In this document: one piece after another, positions 43,159-52,244 of the stretch
Layout: every line of letters begins with the position of its first letter
Position numbering within the stretch: the stretch's first letter is position 1
From: an uncultured Bacilli bacterium
GTDB lineage: Bacteria > Bacillota_I > Bacilli_A > RF39 > UBA660
Assembly: GCA_934162195.1 (NCBI GenBank)
Contig: CAKPHO010000001.1
Location: 116,398-180,397, forward strand
Direction: 5' to 3'
DNA: 64,000 nucleotides
The notes under the pieces: generated by a model
Told to the model about the DNA's origin: nothing
Database searches by the model: none
The model's input: the letters and a program-made list of their open reading frames with translations, nothing else
Program-made: the position numbers and the translations under genes

Positions 43159-43637
43159 GAGTTTATAAATTCTAAACAATCCTGAAACATCATGTAATGA
43201 CCTTGTTTAAAATTTCCTTCTTTCATTAATTTATTTATCTCATCTATAGAAGCCCACATAACATCTGTAACTTCTTCTTCTTGAATTGTTATTTCCCTAA
43301 TATCTATATTTTTTTTGATGTAATATAAATCGCAAATAACGTCTTTTGCATTAGCCTGTTTAAACAAAACTGGATTTTCAATCTTAATTCCCAATTCTTC
43401 TTGTACTTCTGTTAAAATTCCTTGTAAGCTATTTTCACCTGCTTTTGGATGCCCGCCTGTAGTAGCCCATTTTCCACCTTTTTTAAGGGATCTTTTTTGA
43501 ATTAAAAAATCATTATTGTCATTTTGAATAAAAACTACTACCATCATTATGTATGTGTTTGCTGGAATTGTTTCATTTTTTTTAATAGTTTTTCCAATCA
43601 AATTTCTGTTAATATCATATAAATCTCTTATTTCCAT
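43146..43637 (-). CDS. NUDIX hydrolase
   Basis: A 163-residue NUDIX protein. The NUDIX box reads GGHPKAGENSLQGILTEV followed by QEELGI: the Gly, first Glu and EE pair are kept, while the usual Arg before the EE segment is Thr (TEVQEELG). The N-terminal region (DLYDINRNLIGKTIKK) and IQKRSLKKGGKWATTGG resemble the isopentenyl-diphosphate isomerase-like/YfcD branch, which hydrolyses nucleoside diphosphate-linked compounds of unknown identity. The replaced Arg may lower activity but is tolerated in some members. Ribosome site AAGGAGG before the ATG. It is a single gene converging on the membrane-protein operon. Confidence 0.88.
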   Translation of the reverse strand: MEIRDLYDINRNLIGKTIKKNETIPANTYIMMVVVFIQNDNNDFLIQKRSLKKGGKWATTGGHPKAGENSLQGILTEVQEELGIKIENPVLFKQANAKDVICDLYYIKKNIDIREITIQEEEVTDVMWASIDEINKLMKEGNFKQGHYMMFQDCLEFINSKNT

Positions 43638-43746
43638 TTTAACCTCCTTAACATCCTAAATAATATTATAACAATTTATAAAATAAAGGCAAACTAATAG
43701 AGTATTGATAATGTTATAAGAAGAGCTCATTTTTGAATATTTAAAT

Positions 43747-43775
43747 TTGCTAAAAATGGTAAAACGTGTTAGAAT
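43747..43775 (+). promoter_or_regulatory. Promoter of the ANL ligase gene (duplicated type)
   Basis: TTGCTA (43747-43752), 17-bp spacer, TAGAAT (43770-43775) with TGT before the -10, followed by CTAATTAAGGGG. The same elements and spacing recur at 51310-51338, so both genes may share regulation. Confidence 0.7.
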
Positions 43776-43803
43776 AATGGCTAATTAAGGGGGGAAAGTA
43801 ACA

Positions 43804-45795
43804 ATGAGGACTGATGTTTTAGATATAAATGGAAGAATTCCAACCTATAAAGTACAAGATGATTTCTTTTTGTTAGAAACTTTACCTGATAATAAACCTT
43901 CAAAAAGAATTATAAAAACAAAAAAAGGATTAAACGCAATAAAAGCTTTAATTGATATAGAAAAAAATTTTGATATATCATGGTATAAGTATTTAAAACT
44001 AAGAAATAAAGCAAATATGAATGATACAGCTTTGTTTTATAGAGGAAATAAGATTAGTTTTCAAGAGATGTTTGATAAAGTTGATGCTGTAGCAAAGTCA
44101 ATGGCAAGTGCTGGCTTACACTATGGTGACGAAATAGGTGTTTGTGTAACCAATAGCCCTGAATTGGTTTATATAATTTTAGCAGCTAACAAATTAGGAA
44201 TTAAAGTTAACTGTTTTGGTTCACATTTTGATAAAGATTATTTGTCTGATATAATTGATGAACTAAATAATAAAGTAATATTTGTATCAGATGATAATTA
44301 TGAAAGTTTAAAACCAGTTTTATCTACTAAAAATATTGAAAATTTAGTTATGACATCATTATCAGAATCATTACCTTTAGATCCTAAAAAGTGTGATGAA
44401 TATGAACCTGAATTAGATAATTATTATCATTTTGATAATAAAGTTAATTTTTATAAATCTAACAATTCTAGTGTTAAATCGTTTGGTGAATTTTTAGATT
44501 ATGGAAAAGGATATGCGGAAGAAATAAAAGATGCTGGTAACTTAGAAACGGACTTTTTGGTTACATATACAAGTGGTTCTACAAAGATTGGGTTACCAAA
44601 GCAAATTATTCATAAAAATCGTAGTTTAATTACTATGGGAAGATTTCATGATCCAGAATTATCAGGTAACCCTAAAATACCAGGATTAAGAGGATTAGCA
44701 CATATTCATCCAGAATCTAACACAGACATCATTACTTGTATATCAGATAATTTAATGCAAGGGTGGTCTGTTGCACTAGAACCAGAATATGATAAAGATA
44801 AAGCTTTAGATTATATCATTTTAAATAAACCAAATTACTTAAATATTACAACTAGTTTTATGTTAGAAGCAGCTAAAGAGTATTTAGTTGATAAAAAACA
44901 TCATAAAAATGGAACCGGAAGAAAATTACCTTTTCTATTGGCTGCGTTTACTGTGGGTGAAAAAACAACAAAAGGTGAAGAAAAATTTATAAATCGTTTT
45001 TTAAGAGAATCACGAGCTGGAAGTGGAATTAGTATCAAAGGATTAAAGCTTCCATTTACTACTTTATCTATTGGTGGTGGAGATTGTGAACATGGAGGTA
45101 TTTATTATACCTTATGGAAATCTTTACAACAAAAGTTATATTATCCAAAATTAGGTAAAAAAGGACTTGGAATGTTACCAGTACCTTATGTGACAGTAAC
45201 AGCATTAAAACAAACTAAAGATGGTTCATATGTTGAATGTGATTACAATGAACCTGGAATTATAGTTGCTAACTCTTATACTAATTTATCTTGTTACAAA
45301 AATAATGAAGGGGCTACTAGAAAGTTAATTGTAACTGATAATTTAGGAAGAAATTGGGTTTCTTGTAATGTTTATGGATATATTGATAAAATAGGTAGTG
45401 TGCACGTTAATGGAAGAATTCCAAGGCAAAAAGAAAATATTTGTAACAACTTTATTATTGATGATTTAATAACTGACGATACTAAAAATATTCTTTCTTG
45501 TACAACGGTTGATGTTGATGATAAAAAGGTAATAAATATTCAGTTTCAACCTTTAGCAAAAATTAGTGAATCAAGAGTATTAACAAGTATATATGCTAGA
45601 TTAGCAAAAATTTTATCAGAAGATGAAATAAATAATATATACGTTAGAATTATTCCTACTAGAAATTCTTTTCCTCTAACAGGCGCCGGTAAAAGAAGCG
45701 CGGCTGCTTTAGAGGAAATGAATTTTGAAGATTGTTTTAAATTAAGCAATATGAAAAATGATAATAAAGAAAAAAGCTTAGTTTTGAAAAAGTAA
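43804..45795 (+). CDS. ANL-superfamily AMP-forming ligase, unusual
   Basis: A 663-residue adenylate-forming enzyme. The AMP-binding signature VTYTSGSTKIGLPKQIIHKN lies near residue 253, and TALFYRGNKISFQEMFDKVD with GVCVTNSPELVYIILAANKLG is the usual N-terminal acyl-CoA synthetase region. Later motifs read NLGRNWVSCNVYGYIDKIG and NSFPLTGAGKRSAAAL, where the Gly-Lys near the C-terminus would be the catalytic Lys. There is an extended N-terminus (about 60 residues) and inserts near 190-230 and 375-415. No carrier protein gene is near. It may activate a fatty or amino acid, with the substrate unknown. Ribosome site AAGGGGGGAAAG. It precedes a hybrid histidine kinase gene. Confidence 0.78.
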   Translation: MRTDVLDINGRIPTYKVQDDFFLLETLPDNKPSKRIIKTKKGLNAIKALIDIEKNFDISWYKYLKLRNKANMNDTALFYRGNKISFQEMFDKVDAVAKSMASAGLHYGDEIGVCVTNSPELVYIILAANKLGIKVNCFGSHFDKDYLSDIIDELNNKVIFVSDDNYESLKPVLSTKNIENLVMTSLSESLPLDPKKCDEYEPELDNYYHFDNKVNFYKSNNSSVKSFGEFLDYGKGYAEEIKDAGNLETDFLVTYTSGSTKIGLPKQIIHKNRSLITMGRFHDPELSGNPKIPGLRGLAHIHPESNTDIITCISDNLMQGWSVALEPEYDKDKALDYIILNKPNYLNITTSFMLEAAKEYLVDKKHHKNGTGRKLPFLLAAFTVGEKTTKGEEKFINRFLRESRAGSGISIKGLKLPFTTLSIGGGDCEHGGIYYTLWKSLQQKLYYPKLGKKGLGMLPVPYVTVTALKQTKDGSYVECDYNEPGIIVANSYTNLSCYKNNEGATRKLIVTDNLGRNWVSCNVYGYIDKIGSVHVNGRIPRQKENICNNFIIDDLITDDTKNILSCTTVDVDDKKVINIQFQPLAKISESRVLTSIYARLAKILSEDEINNIYVRIIPTRNSFPLTGAGKRSAAALEEMNFEDCFKLSNMKNDNKEKSLVLKK

Positions 45796-45816
45796 TAACG
45801 ATGTTTATTACTTTTT
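45787..45816 (+). terminator. Rho-independent terminator after the ANL gene
   Basis: AAAAAGTAATAA pairs with TTATTACTTTTT around CGATGT (12 pairs); it overlaps the end of the ANL gene. Confidence 0.8.
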
Positions 45817-45867
45817 ATTGTTTGTAAAATAATAATTTTTATGATACCATTATAATGGTGACGATAG

Positions 45868-47781
45868 ATGGTATATATATTTGGAACAAGTTTAGTTTAT
45901 TTGGTTCTTATTGCTATTATTTATTTTTCAAAAAAAAGAATAGATAATTATGACAATAAATTATATTCGACAATACTTATGGTTAATATTTTTGGACTAG
46001 TTTTGGATATTTGTCAGAGCCTAGTTATTAAATATAATTATCCAGACACAGTAATACTTATATTGACAAAAGCTTTTTTAGTATATATAACAGTTTGGAC
46101 ATTTCTATTTTGTTCATATATTTTAAGCCTATCTAAAAAAACAAAAATAAACGAAGCACTACAAAAAGTTAAATACCTTGTTTTATTTGTTGGAGTATTA
46201 GGTTCCATAATATTACCAATAGACTATTTCCATGAAGGAAATAAAATGTATACATATGGATATTCTGTTAAATTGATATACTTTATTGTTTGTACTTATA
46301 TGGTTATGATGATATTTAGTTGTTTATACAACTTGATAAAAAATAAAAAAGAAATAAAAAAATATATACCATTATTAATATTTGTAATAACAGGAATTAT
46401 TTCTACTAGTATTCAATATGTTAACCCTTCAATATTACTTACTTCACCATGCGAAACAATTGTAACAATATTAACGTTTTTCTTTATTGAAAATCCAGAT
46501 TTAAAAATGTTAAGAGAAGTAACATTTGCTAAAAACCAAGCAGAAAAAGCTAATAGAGCAAAAAGTGATTTCTTGAGTAGTATGAGTCATGAAATAAGAA
46601 CACCATTAAATGCTATAGTAGGTTTGTCAGAAGATATAGTAACATATAAAGATCAGGTACCTCCAGCGGTTGTAGAAGATTCGGAAGATATTTTAAATGC
46701 AAGCCATACACTACTTGAAATAGTAGGTAATATATTAGATATAAATAAGATAGAATCTAATAAAATGGAACTAATAGAAAAACCATATAATTTTAAAGAA
46801 GAAATAACAAAAATGTGCAAGGTAACTGCAACACGTATTGGAGAAAAAAATATAAAATTTAATCTATCTATAGCTGAGGATATACCTTATGAATTAATTG
46901 GCGATAAAGGTAAGGTAAAAGAAATAGTAAATAACTTACTTACTAATGCGATTAAATATACGAATGAGGGAGAAATAAACTTATCCATAAGATGTGTAAA
47001 TGATACTAATAAACATATATCAAAAATAATAATAAGTTGTAGGGATACAGGAAGAGGTATAAAATCAGAAAATATTAATAAATTATTTACAAAATTTGAA
47101 AGACTAGATATAGAAAAAAATACAACAACAGAAGGAACAGGATTAGGTTTAGCAATAACCAAAGCCTTAGTAGATATGATGGGTGGAAGTATTAATGTTG
47201 AAAGTCAATTTGGAAAAGGTTCATTATTTGTAATACAAATACCACAGAAAATAAATCAAATGGTCGGATTATCAAATAATACTACAGAAATAAAAGAAAA
47301 AGTAAACTTTGATCACAAAAAAATATTAATAGTAGATGATAATGAATTAAATATAAAAGTTGCAAAAAGAGCATTGAAAGATTTTAATTTTGACATAGAT
47401 GAAGCACTAGAAGGACAAGTTTGTATAGATAAGATATCTAGTGGAAGTAAATATGATTTAATATTAATGGATATAATGATGCCAAATATGAGTGGAGAGA
47501 CTGCATTAAAGAGATTAAAAGAAATAGATGGATTTAATACACCAGTAGTTGCTTTAACAGCAGATGCAATGGCAGGAGCTCAAGAAAGATATATAGAAGA
47601 AGGGTTTATCGATTATATAGCAAAACCATTTTCAAGGGAACAAATAAAAGAAAAACTAGAAGTTATATTTAATAATAAAAAAGAAGTAAAAGAACAACCA
47701 AGAGAAGATATACATGATGTTATAAGTGTAACAGACGAAAACATAGAGGATTTAAATAAATTAGTTGAAAAAGAAAAGTAA
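45868..47781 (+). CDS. Hybrid sensor histidine kinase/response regulator with 7TM-type N-terminus
   Basis: A 637-residue membrane kinase. About seven hydrophobic segments fill residues 1-208 and resemble the 7TM sensor type; no extracellular domain is evident. The dimerisation/phosphoacceptor domain has [16 protein letters not shown] with H241; the ATPase domain has [25 protein letters not shown] and [19 protein letters not shown] receiver domain follows with [13 protein letters not shown] (phosphoacceptor D535) and ALTADAMAG. No output domain or separate phosphotransfer protein is nearby, so how the signal leaves is unclear. Ribosome site GGTGACGATAG. The preceding terminator suggests a separate transcript. 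Confidence 0.9.
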   Translation: MVYIFGTSLVYLVLIAIIYFSKKRIDNYDNKLYSTILMVNIFGLVLDICQSLVIKYNYPDTVILILTKAFLVYITVWTFLFCSYILSLSKKTKINEALQKVKYLVLFVGVLGSIILPIDYFHEGNKMYTYGYSVKLIYFIVCTYMVMMIFSCLYNLIKNKKEIKKYIPLLIFVITGIISTSIQYVNPSILLTSPCETIVTILTFFFIENPDLKMLREVTFAKNQAEKANRAKSDFLSSMSHEIRTPLNAIVGLSEDIVTYKDQVPPAVVEDSEDILNASHTLLEIVGNILDINKIESNKMELIEKPYNFKEEITKMCKVTATRIGEKNIKFNLSIAEDIPYELIGDKGKVKEIVNNLLTNAIKYTNEGEINLSIRCVNDTNKHISKIIISCRDTGRGIKSENINKLFTKFERLDIEKNTTTEGTGLGLAITKALVDMMGGSINVESQFGKGSLFVIQIPQKINQMVGLSNNTTEIKEKVNFDHKKILIVDDNELNIKVAKRALKDFNFDIDEALEGQVCIDKISSGSKYDLILMDIMMPNMSGETALKRLKEIDGFNTPVVALTADAMAGAQERYIEEGFIDYIAKPFSREQIKEKLEVIFNNKKEVKEQPREDIHDVISVTDENIEDLNKLVEKEK

Positions 47782-47799
47782 AGTGAACTTTTCTTTTTT
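47768..47799 (+). terminator. Rho-independent terminator after the kinase
   Basis: AAAAAGAAAAGT (47768-47779) pairs with ACTTTTCTTTTT (47787-47798) around AAAGTGA. Confidence 0.8.
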
Positions 47800-47808
47800 T
47801 GATAAACA

Positions 47809-47837
47809 TTGACAGAAAGGGACATAAATAGTACAAT
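47809..47837 (+). promoter_or_regulatory. SigA promoter of the lipoprotein/Cys-rich protein operon
   Basis: TTGACA (47809-47814), 17-bp spacer, TACAAT (47832-47837). A second -10-like TATGAT follows at about 47848. Confidence 0.7.
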
Positions 47838-47877
47838 TTTATTGTAGTATGATGTATTTAAATATAGGAGGATATAT

Positions 47878-48897
47878 ATGGGAAAAAATAGAATTAATAA
47901 ACTTATAGTGCCATTAACAATACGATCTGCCTCAATTTTAAGTGCCTTTACAATTATGGCAACATCAATGGGTGGATGTGCCACCAAAAAGAATGAAAAT
48001 AGCAAGCAAACAGATACATCAATAAACACTTCAAGTGAGACAGAAACGGAGATAACTAATAATTCTAATATAATTACATCTACCCAAGAAGAAGAGTCAA
48101 CAACTGAAAAAAAGGAAGAGAAACCTGCTACAAGTGCTCCAGAAACAACTGCTAAAGCTCCACAAACAGCCAACAAATCAGATAACACAACCAAGCCACC
48201 GACAAGTGATAATAATAATAATAATAACCATGATGAAAAACCTCCAAAGGAAGATGATAATAAATTTATACCTTTAACAACTAGCAATATTAATAATATA
48301 ACTGTTTTTGAAAGAGCTGTAATGGAAGTTTCTAGAAAAACTAGAGGTGGTTTTGGAGGCATTTGGGGATATTACTATGAAGGTGAAATTTATAGAAGTT
48401 TTGGATTACCGTTTGATGAATTAAAATATGTTTTAGTGGCATTGAATAAGAATTATTTAAGTGATGATATGTTAAATTCACTACTTGAAAGTTATAGTGA
48501 AGATGAACTAAAAAGATATTATTATGTTCTTGGACCAATGATAGGTTTTGTAGAGAATGCACAATGTGAAAATAATTGGGATGGTTTGATAATAGATCCT
48601 CAAACTTTAAATGAATTTAAAGCAATAGAAAAAGCATTTTTAGATTATAGATTTAAAAATAATCCAGAGCCATTAAAAAAAATACTATACAACTATAACA
48701 TAAATACAAGCAACCCTTTAGTTGGTTATTATATTTATCAAGCCTGTGATTACGCAACTAGAAATTCCTCGATAAAAGCAGATGAAGACGTGGTTGACAA
48801 GTATATTGGTTTAATTACAAATGTAAAATCTGAATGTGTTTCACTTGCTGAAAATATTTATAGTAGATCTCATGGTAAGAAAAAAATTTTAGAATAG
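47878..48897 (+). CDS. Predicted lipoprotein with Thr/Ser/Glu-rich linker
   Basis: A 339-residue protein with a signal peptide ending in MATSMGGCATKK, a lipobox-like cleavage site (Cys35). A low-complexity linker rich in Thr, Ser, Glu, Asn, Lys and Pro (about 36-125, with TTEKKEEKPATSAPETTAKA) is likely to span the cell wall, and a folded alpha-rich C-terminal domain (about 130-339) begins FIPLTTSNINNITVF and includes GGFGGIWGYYYEGEI. I do not recognise the domain. The gene lies 13 nt upstream of the large Cys-rich secreted protein, in the same transcript. Ribosome site TAGGAGGAT. It resembles the second lipoprotein at 51364 only in overall layout. Confidence 0.7.
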   Translation: MGKNRINKLIVPLTIRSASILSAFTIMATSMGGCATKKNENSKQTDTSINTSSETETEITNNSNIITSTQEEESTTEKKEEKPATSAPETTAKAPQTANKSDNTTKPPTSDNNNNNNHDEKPPKEDDNKFIPLTTSNINNITVFERAVMEVSRKTRGGFGGIWGYYYEGEIYRSFGLPFDELKYVLVALNKNYLSDDMLNSLLESYSEDELKRYYYVLGPMIGFVENAQCENNWDGLIIDPQTLNEFKAIEKAFLDYRFKNNPEPLKKILYNYNINTSNPLVGYYIYQACDYATRNSSIKADEDVVDKYIGLITNVKSECVSLAENIYSRSHGKKKILE

Positions 48898-48910
48898 AGG
48901 TATTTAGTAT

Positions 48911-51238
48911 ATGGAAACAAACAAAAAAATTTTATTTATAATTTCTGTATTTTGTTTTCTGTTTCAACCAATAACAACGTTTGCTGTTTCTGACATTGGT
49001 GGCGGCGGAAGTGGTGGAGCTGGAAGTGTTGAAAACTCTAAAGATGGTATGATTAGTAGTCTTCATGATATAGGAATGAGAGTAACAATTTATGAAGAAA
49101 GCGGGAAAAAAGTATCTAACTCTGCTGATGTTGTTTTTTCACAAAACGTTTATGATAGATTTATGAATTATGGAGCTGCTAAAAATACTTTGAACTCGCA
49201 AAATAGAAGTAAAATCGATTATATTAAAGGAAGTAGTGTTAATTGGCAATATTCTAGTTTGGCAAATAACATAATTGTTGAACAAAATCATTCTTCAGAA
49301 GATGCAGATGCATCATCTGGAAGCTTTCCAGGTAATTTATTAAAAGAAAATGCATTATATTGGTACCAAAACATAGATATTAAAAATCAAAAATACGTTC
49401 CTGTCAATGTAATGAATAAACTTCAAGCGTGTAAAGGTAGTTATAAATGTGAATATGGTAAAAGATATTATGCGGTTTTTGAACCTACATTTTATGTTTG
49501 GTTTAAAAGTGAAAAATATTATGGAACTGCTTATGAATTAGCTTATCAATTTATGGCAAGTGATAAAACAGCGAGTATGAAACAAGGTGGTAAACAATTA
49601 TGGGGTTGGGTAAATAGAAAAATCCCTAGAACATTAGTTATATCTGGTGAATATAAAACATTTTATAATAATGTTGGTATAAAAGACTATTGTTATAATT
49701 GGGAAACCTGCTTTTCTACTGGTAGTAGTCATGATTTAGCAAAAGAATCAATACTAAATAAGGGCGTAGGAATGTCAGTTTATGACTGGACAGAAATTTT
49801 GCAAACACGTGATAATCTTACATGCGGTGTTGATGTTTCAATAAATGAATGTGGAGAATCTAGTATTTATGAGGCAGCTCGTAATGGTAAAACAAATAAT
49901 AAAGAATGTATAGTAGATAATGCAGCTTATTCTTATATACCAGGATGTAATTTATATTGTTCAGATGAAATTATAACCAACTTTAATGGTTTTTATGGTA
50001 ATTTTATAGGTAATAATGTTTTAGGGGCTATCAAAAGTGGTAAATACTTAGCTATAAAGTCTAACCCTAAGATCACAATTAATAAAACATGTTATCAAAG
50101 CAAAGGCTCTAACGAATGTCCAGATATAAGTCGCTCATTTAGAAATAAATTAGATAGTGAATATAAAACAAATAAAATATATTTGACTATAGACGGTAAA
50201 AAATATGAATTTATTGGAAATAGTACTATATCAAATAATGGATATAGTAGTGCCACAATAATATATGAGTATAAATTAGATGAAAATATTAATAAATATA
50301 TTGATATAGAAACTATGAAGGGTATAACAAATCCGATTAAATTTTCTTATTATACTAATAGCGGTCCAACAATAATAACATCAAAAGGAACATATGGAAA
50401 ATATAAATATAGTTTTGATGTAAGTGAAACCCCATTAAATAAATATACATCATCATCATCTGCGTTAAGAAAACTAAAAAATACTCAAAGTGAAAGATAT
50501 AATTTTATAAATAATATAACAATAAATTATACAAGTATAAGTGGAAGTAAAAAAACAAATTATACAAACGATGATTTAAGAAATGCAACATGTACATATG
50601 TAAAATATAATACAGATGAAGAATGTATATGTCCACCAAATAAATGTTGTGATTCTGTTACTTGTGAAGAATTAGATCAATGTCCACCAAATCCAGAAGG
50701 AGAACCTTGTACATGTACAGGAGAATATGGGTGTTACGATGATGGAAAATGTACACCAATTCCAAAACCAACACCAAATAAAAATAAAGAAGTATGTGAT
50801 CCAGATAAAAAAGTATGTTTTCCTAATTTGATATATCGACCAATATCGTTAATAGAACCATTTCCAGGAATAAATGGAAATAAAAGAATTCCAGGAAATA
50901 ACTGGAATAAGGTAATAAAAACAACAGATGGAAAAGTATATAGTTATGGAGATTACTATATAAGAAACAGAAGAGGATATAAGGATTATGAGATATATCA
51001 AGCAGAGCCACTGTATGTAATAAAATTAGATGGAACTAAGATTCAAGCAATAAGAAAATATAATGATAAACATGACTATAATGATTTTGAGTTAACATGT
51101 GTAAATGGAGAGAATTGTGTAAGTACATTTTTGAGAGGAACAGCACAAGATTTCTCAATAAATCTAATAGATAGTGGTACATGTAAAAATATTAATAATT
51201 ATAACTTTAATAGTTGTATTAAAAATAAAGGAGAATAA
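48911..51238 (+). CDS. Large cysteine-rich secreted protein, unknown
   Basis: A 775-residue exported protein with an N-terminal signal peptide (to about residue 25, FQPITTFA) followed by a Gly-rich stretch (GGGGSGGAGS). Cysteines occur throughout in pairs such as NETCF-type CYNWETCF, CGVDVSINECG and CNLYC, then form a dense module near residues 575-635: CICPPNKCC, CEELDQC, CTCTGEYGCYDDGKC and a Pro-rich hinge. Many disulfides are likely. No sortase motif, membrane helix or wall-binding repeat is visible at the C-terminus, so it may be released or held by the preceding lipoprotein. I do not recognise a family. Ribosome site AGAGGTATTTAG. Confidence 0.65.
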   Translation: METNKKILFIISVFCFLFQPITTFAVSDIGGGGSGGAGSVENSKDGMISSLHDIGMRVTIYEESGKKVSNSADVVFSQNVYDRFMNYGAAKNTLNSQNRSKIDYIKGSSVNWQYSSLANNIIVEQNHSSEDADASSGSFPGNLLKENALYWYQNIDIKNQKYVPVNVMNKLQACKGSYKCEYGKRYYAVFEPTFYVWFKSEKYYGTAYELAYQFMASDKTASMKQGGKQLWGWVNRKIPRTLVISGEYKTFYNNVGIKDYCYNWETCFSTGSSHDLAKESILNKGVGMSVYDWTEILQTRDNLTCGVDVSINECGESSIYEAARNGKTNNKECIVDNAAYSYIPGCNLYCSDEIITNFNGFYGNFIGNNVLGAIKSGKYLAIKSNPKITINKTCYQSKGSNECPDISRSFRNKLDSEYKTNKIYLTIDGKKYEFIGNSTISNNGYSSATIIYEYKLDENINKYIDIETMKGITNPIKFSYYTNSGPTIITSKGTYGKYKYSFDVSETPLNKYTSSSSALRKLKNTQSERYNFINNITINYTSISGSKKTNYTNDDLRNATCTYVKYNTDEECICPPNKCCDSVTCEELDQCPPNPEGEPCTCTGEYGCYDDGKCTPIPKPTPNKNKEVCDPDKKVCFPNLIYRPISLIEPFPGINGNKRIPGNNWNKVIKTTDGKVYSYGDYYIRNRRGYKDYEIYQAEPLYVIKLDGTKIQAIRKYNDKHDYNDFELTCVNGENCVSTFLRGTAQDFSINLIDSGTCKNINNYNFNSCIKNKGE

Positions 51239-51278
51239 TAAATAGAGTGAGCCCGAATAGTTCACAAAATAAAAAGAG

Positions 51279-51306
51279 AACTCAAGGTTAGTTTCTTGAG
51301 TTTTTT
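51279..51306 (+). terminator. Rho-independent terminator
   Basis: AACTCAAG (51279-51286) pairs with CTTGAGTT (51295-51302) around an 8-nt loop and ends in a T run. Confidence 0.8.
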
Positions 51307-51309
51307 GAT

Positions 51310-51338
51310 TTGCTAAAGATTAAAAATTGTGTTAGAAT
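51310..51338 (+). promoter_or_regulatory. Promoter of the second lipoprotein gene (duplicated type)
   Basis: TTGCTA (51310-51315), 17-bp spacer ending in TTGTGT, TAGAAT (51333-51338), followed by CTAATTAAGGGG. It matches the promoter at 43747-43775 in both hexamers, the spacing, the TGT before the -10 and the downstream ribosome-site region. Confidence 0.7.
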
Positions 51339-51363
51339 AAAATCTAATTAAGGGGATGTTATT

Positions 51364-52170
51364 ATGAAGATAAAAAAGTTAATTATTTTAAAGAGTGTAG
51401 CGTTTTTTAGTGCGATTGTTTTAGTAACAGCACCTATAACAGGATGTAAAAAAAGTATGAAAGAAGATCAAAATTCAGATAATTATATTGCTAACGAAAT
51501 AATAGATACATCTGACAATCAAGAACAAACAGTTAAAAACAAAGAAGAAAAAGTAATAAATTCAGAAAATAACAATCAAAATAACAATACTTTACATACC
51601 AATGACACTACTATTGAAAATAGTACTCCAAAACCATCTGAAACGAAAGAACAATATACTGAAAATGATAAAATCGTAATTGCTACATTTGATAATATTG
51701 AAAGAGATGTTGATAATTTATTACAAGTTGAGAAAACAGAATCAACTAAAGATAAATTAAAGGGTACTTTTGTTACAATCGTTGATTTCATTTTCTATGA
51801 TGCTGAAATCAACGGAATTAAATTTGATGATTTAACTGAAGGAGCAAAACAAAATATTTTAGAAACTGCCAATGCTATAGATAGCAAAATAGAAAAGAAT
51901 TTTCCTGGATATAAAGAAACAATAAGTGATAAAACTAAAAAAGCTTATAATAAAGCAAGTGAAGTAATAAAAAAAGGTGCAAATAGCGTAAAAACATTTT
52001 CTAAAGAAAAATTAGGGGAAGAAAATTATAATGCTATAATAGGTGCTAAGGATGAACTTGTTTATTACACTAAAAATGCTTTTGATATAGTGGGGAATGT
52101 AACAAGTAATCTTTGGAAACAAGGAAAGTCAAAAATAAAAAATTGGTATGAAAAATTTAGAAATAATTAA
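51364..52170 (+). CDS. Predicted lipoprotein with helical domain, unknown
   Basis: A 268-residue protein with a lipoprotein signal peptide, lipobox APITGC (Cys28). A low-complexity linker rich in Asn, Glu, Thr and Lys follows (about 30-100), then a mainly helical C-terminal region (about 100-268) with Lys-rich amphipathic stretches such as KKAYNKASEVIKKGANSVKT. I do not recognise a family. It shares the linker-plus-domain layout of the lipoprotein at 47878. Ribosome site AAGGGGATG. It is controlled by the promoter type shared with the ANL ligase gene and ends in a strong terminator, so it forms its own unit. Confidence 0.65.
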   Translation: MKIKKLIILKSVAFFSAIVLVTAPITGCKKSMKEDQNSDNYIANEIIDTSDNQEQTVKNKEEKVINSENNNQNNNTLHTNDTTIENSTPKPSETKEQYTENDKIVIATFDNIERDVDNLLQVEKTESTKDKLKGTFVTIVDFIFYDAEINGIKFDDLTEGAKQNILETANAIDSKIEKNFPGYKETISDKTKKAYNKASEVIKKGANSVKTFSKEKLGEENYNAIIGAKDELVYYTKNAFDIVGNVTSNLWKQGKSKIKNWYEKFRNN

Positions 52171-52172
52171 TT

Positions 52173-52196
52173 AAGTAGACGGAAGTCTACTTTTTT
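52173..52196 (+). terminator. Rho-independent terminator
   Basis: AAGTAGAC pairs with GTCTACTT around GGAA, followed by a T run. Confidence 0.88.
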
Positions 52197-52244
52197 ATTC
52201 TAAAAAATTAACTTCCTAATATATTTATAGGGGAGGACAAACCT

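Noticed and set aside
47613..48362. 249-codon open frame on the minus strand
   Set aside because: It is antisense to the kinase end and the Thr/Ser/Lys-rich lipoprotein; the low-complexity composition and lack of ribosome site mark it as a shadow.
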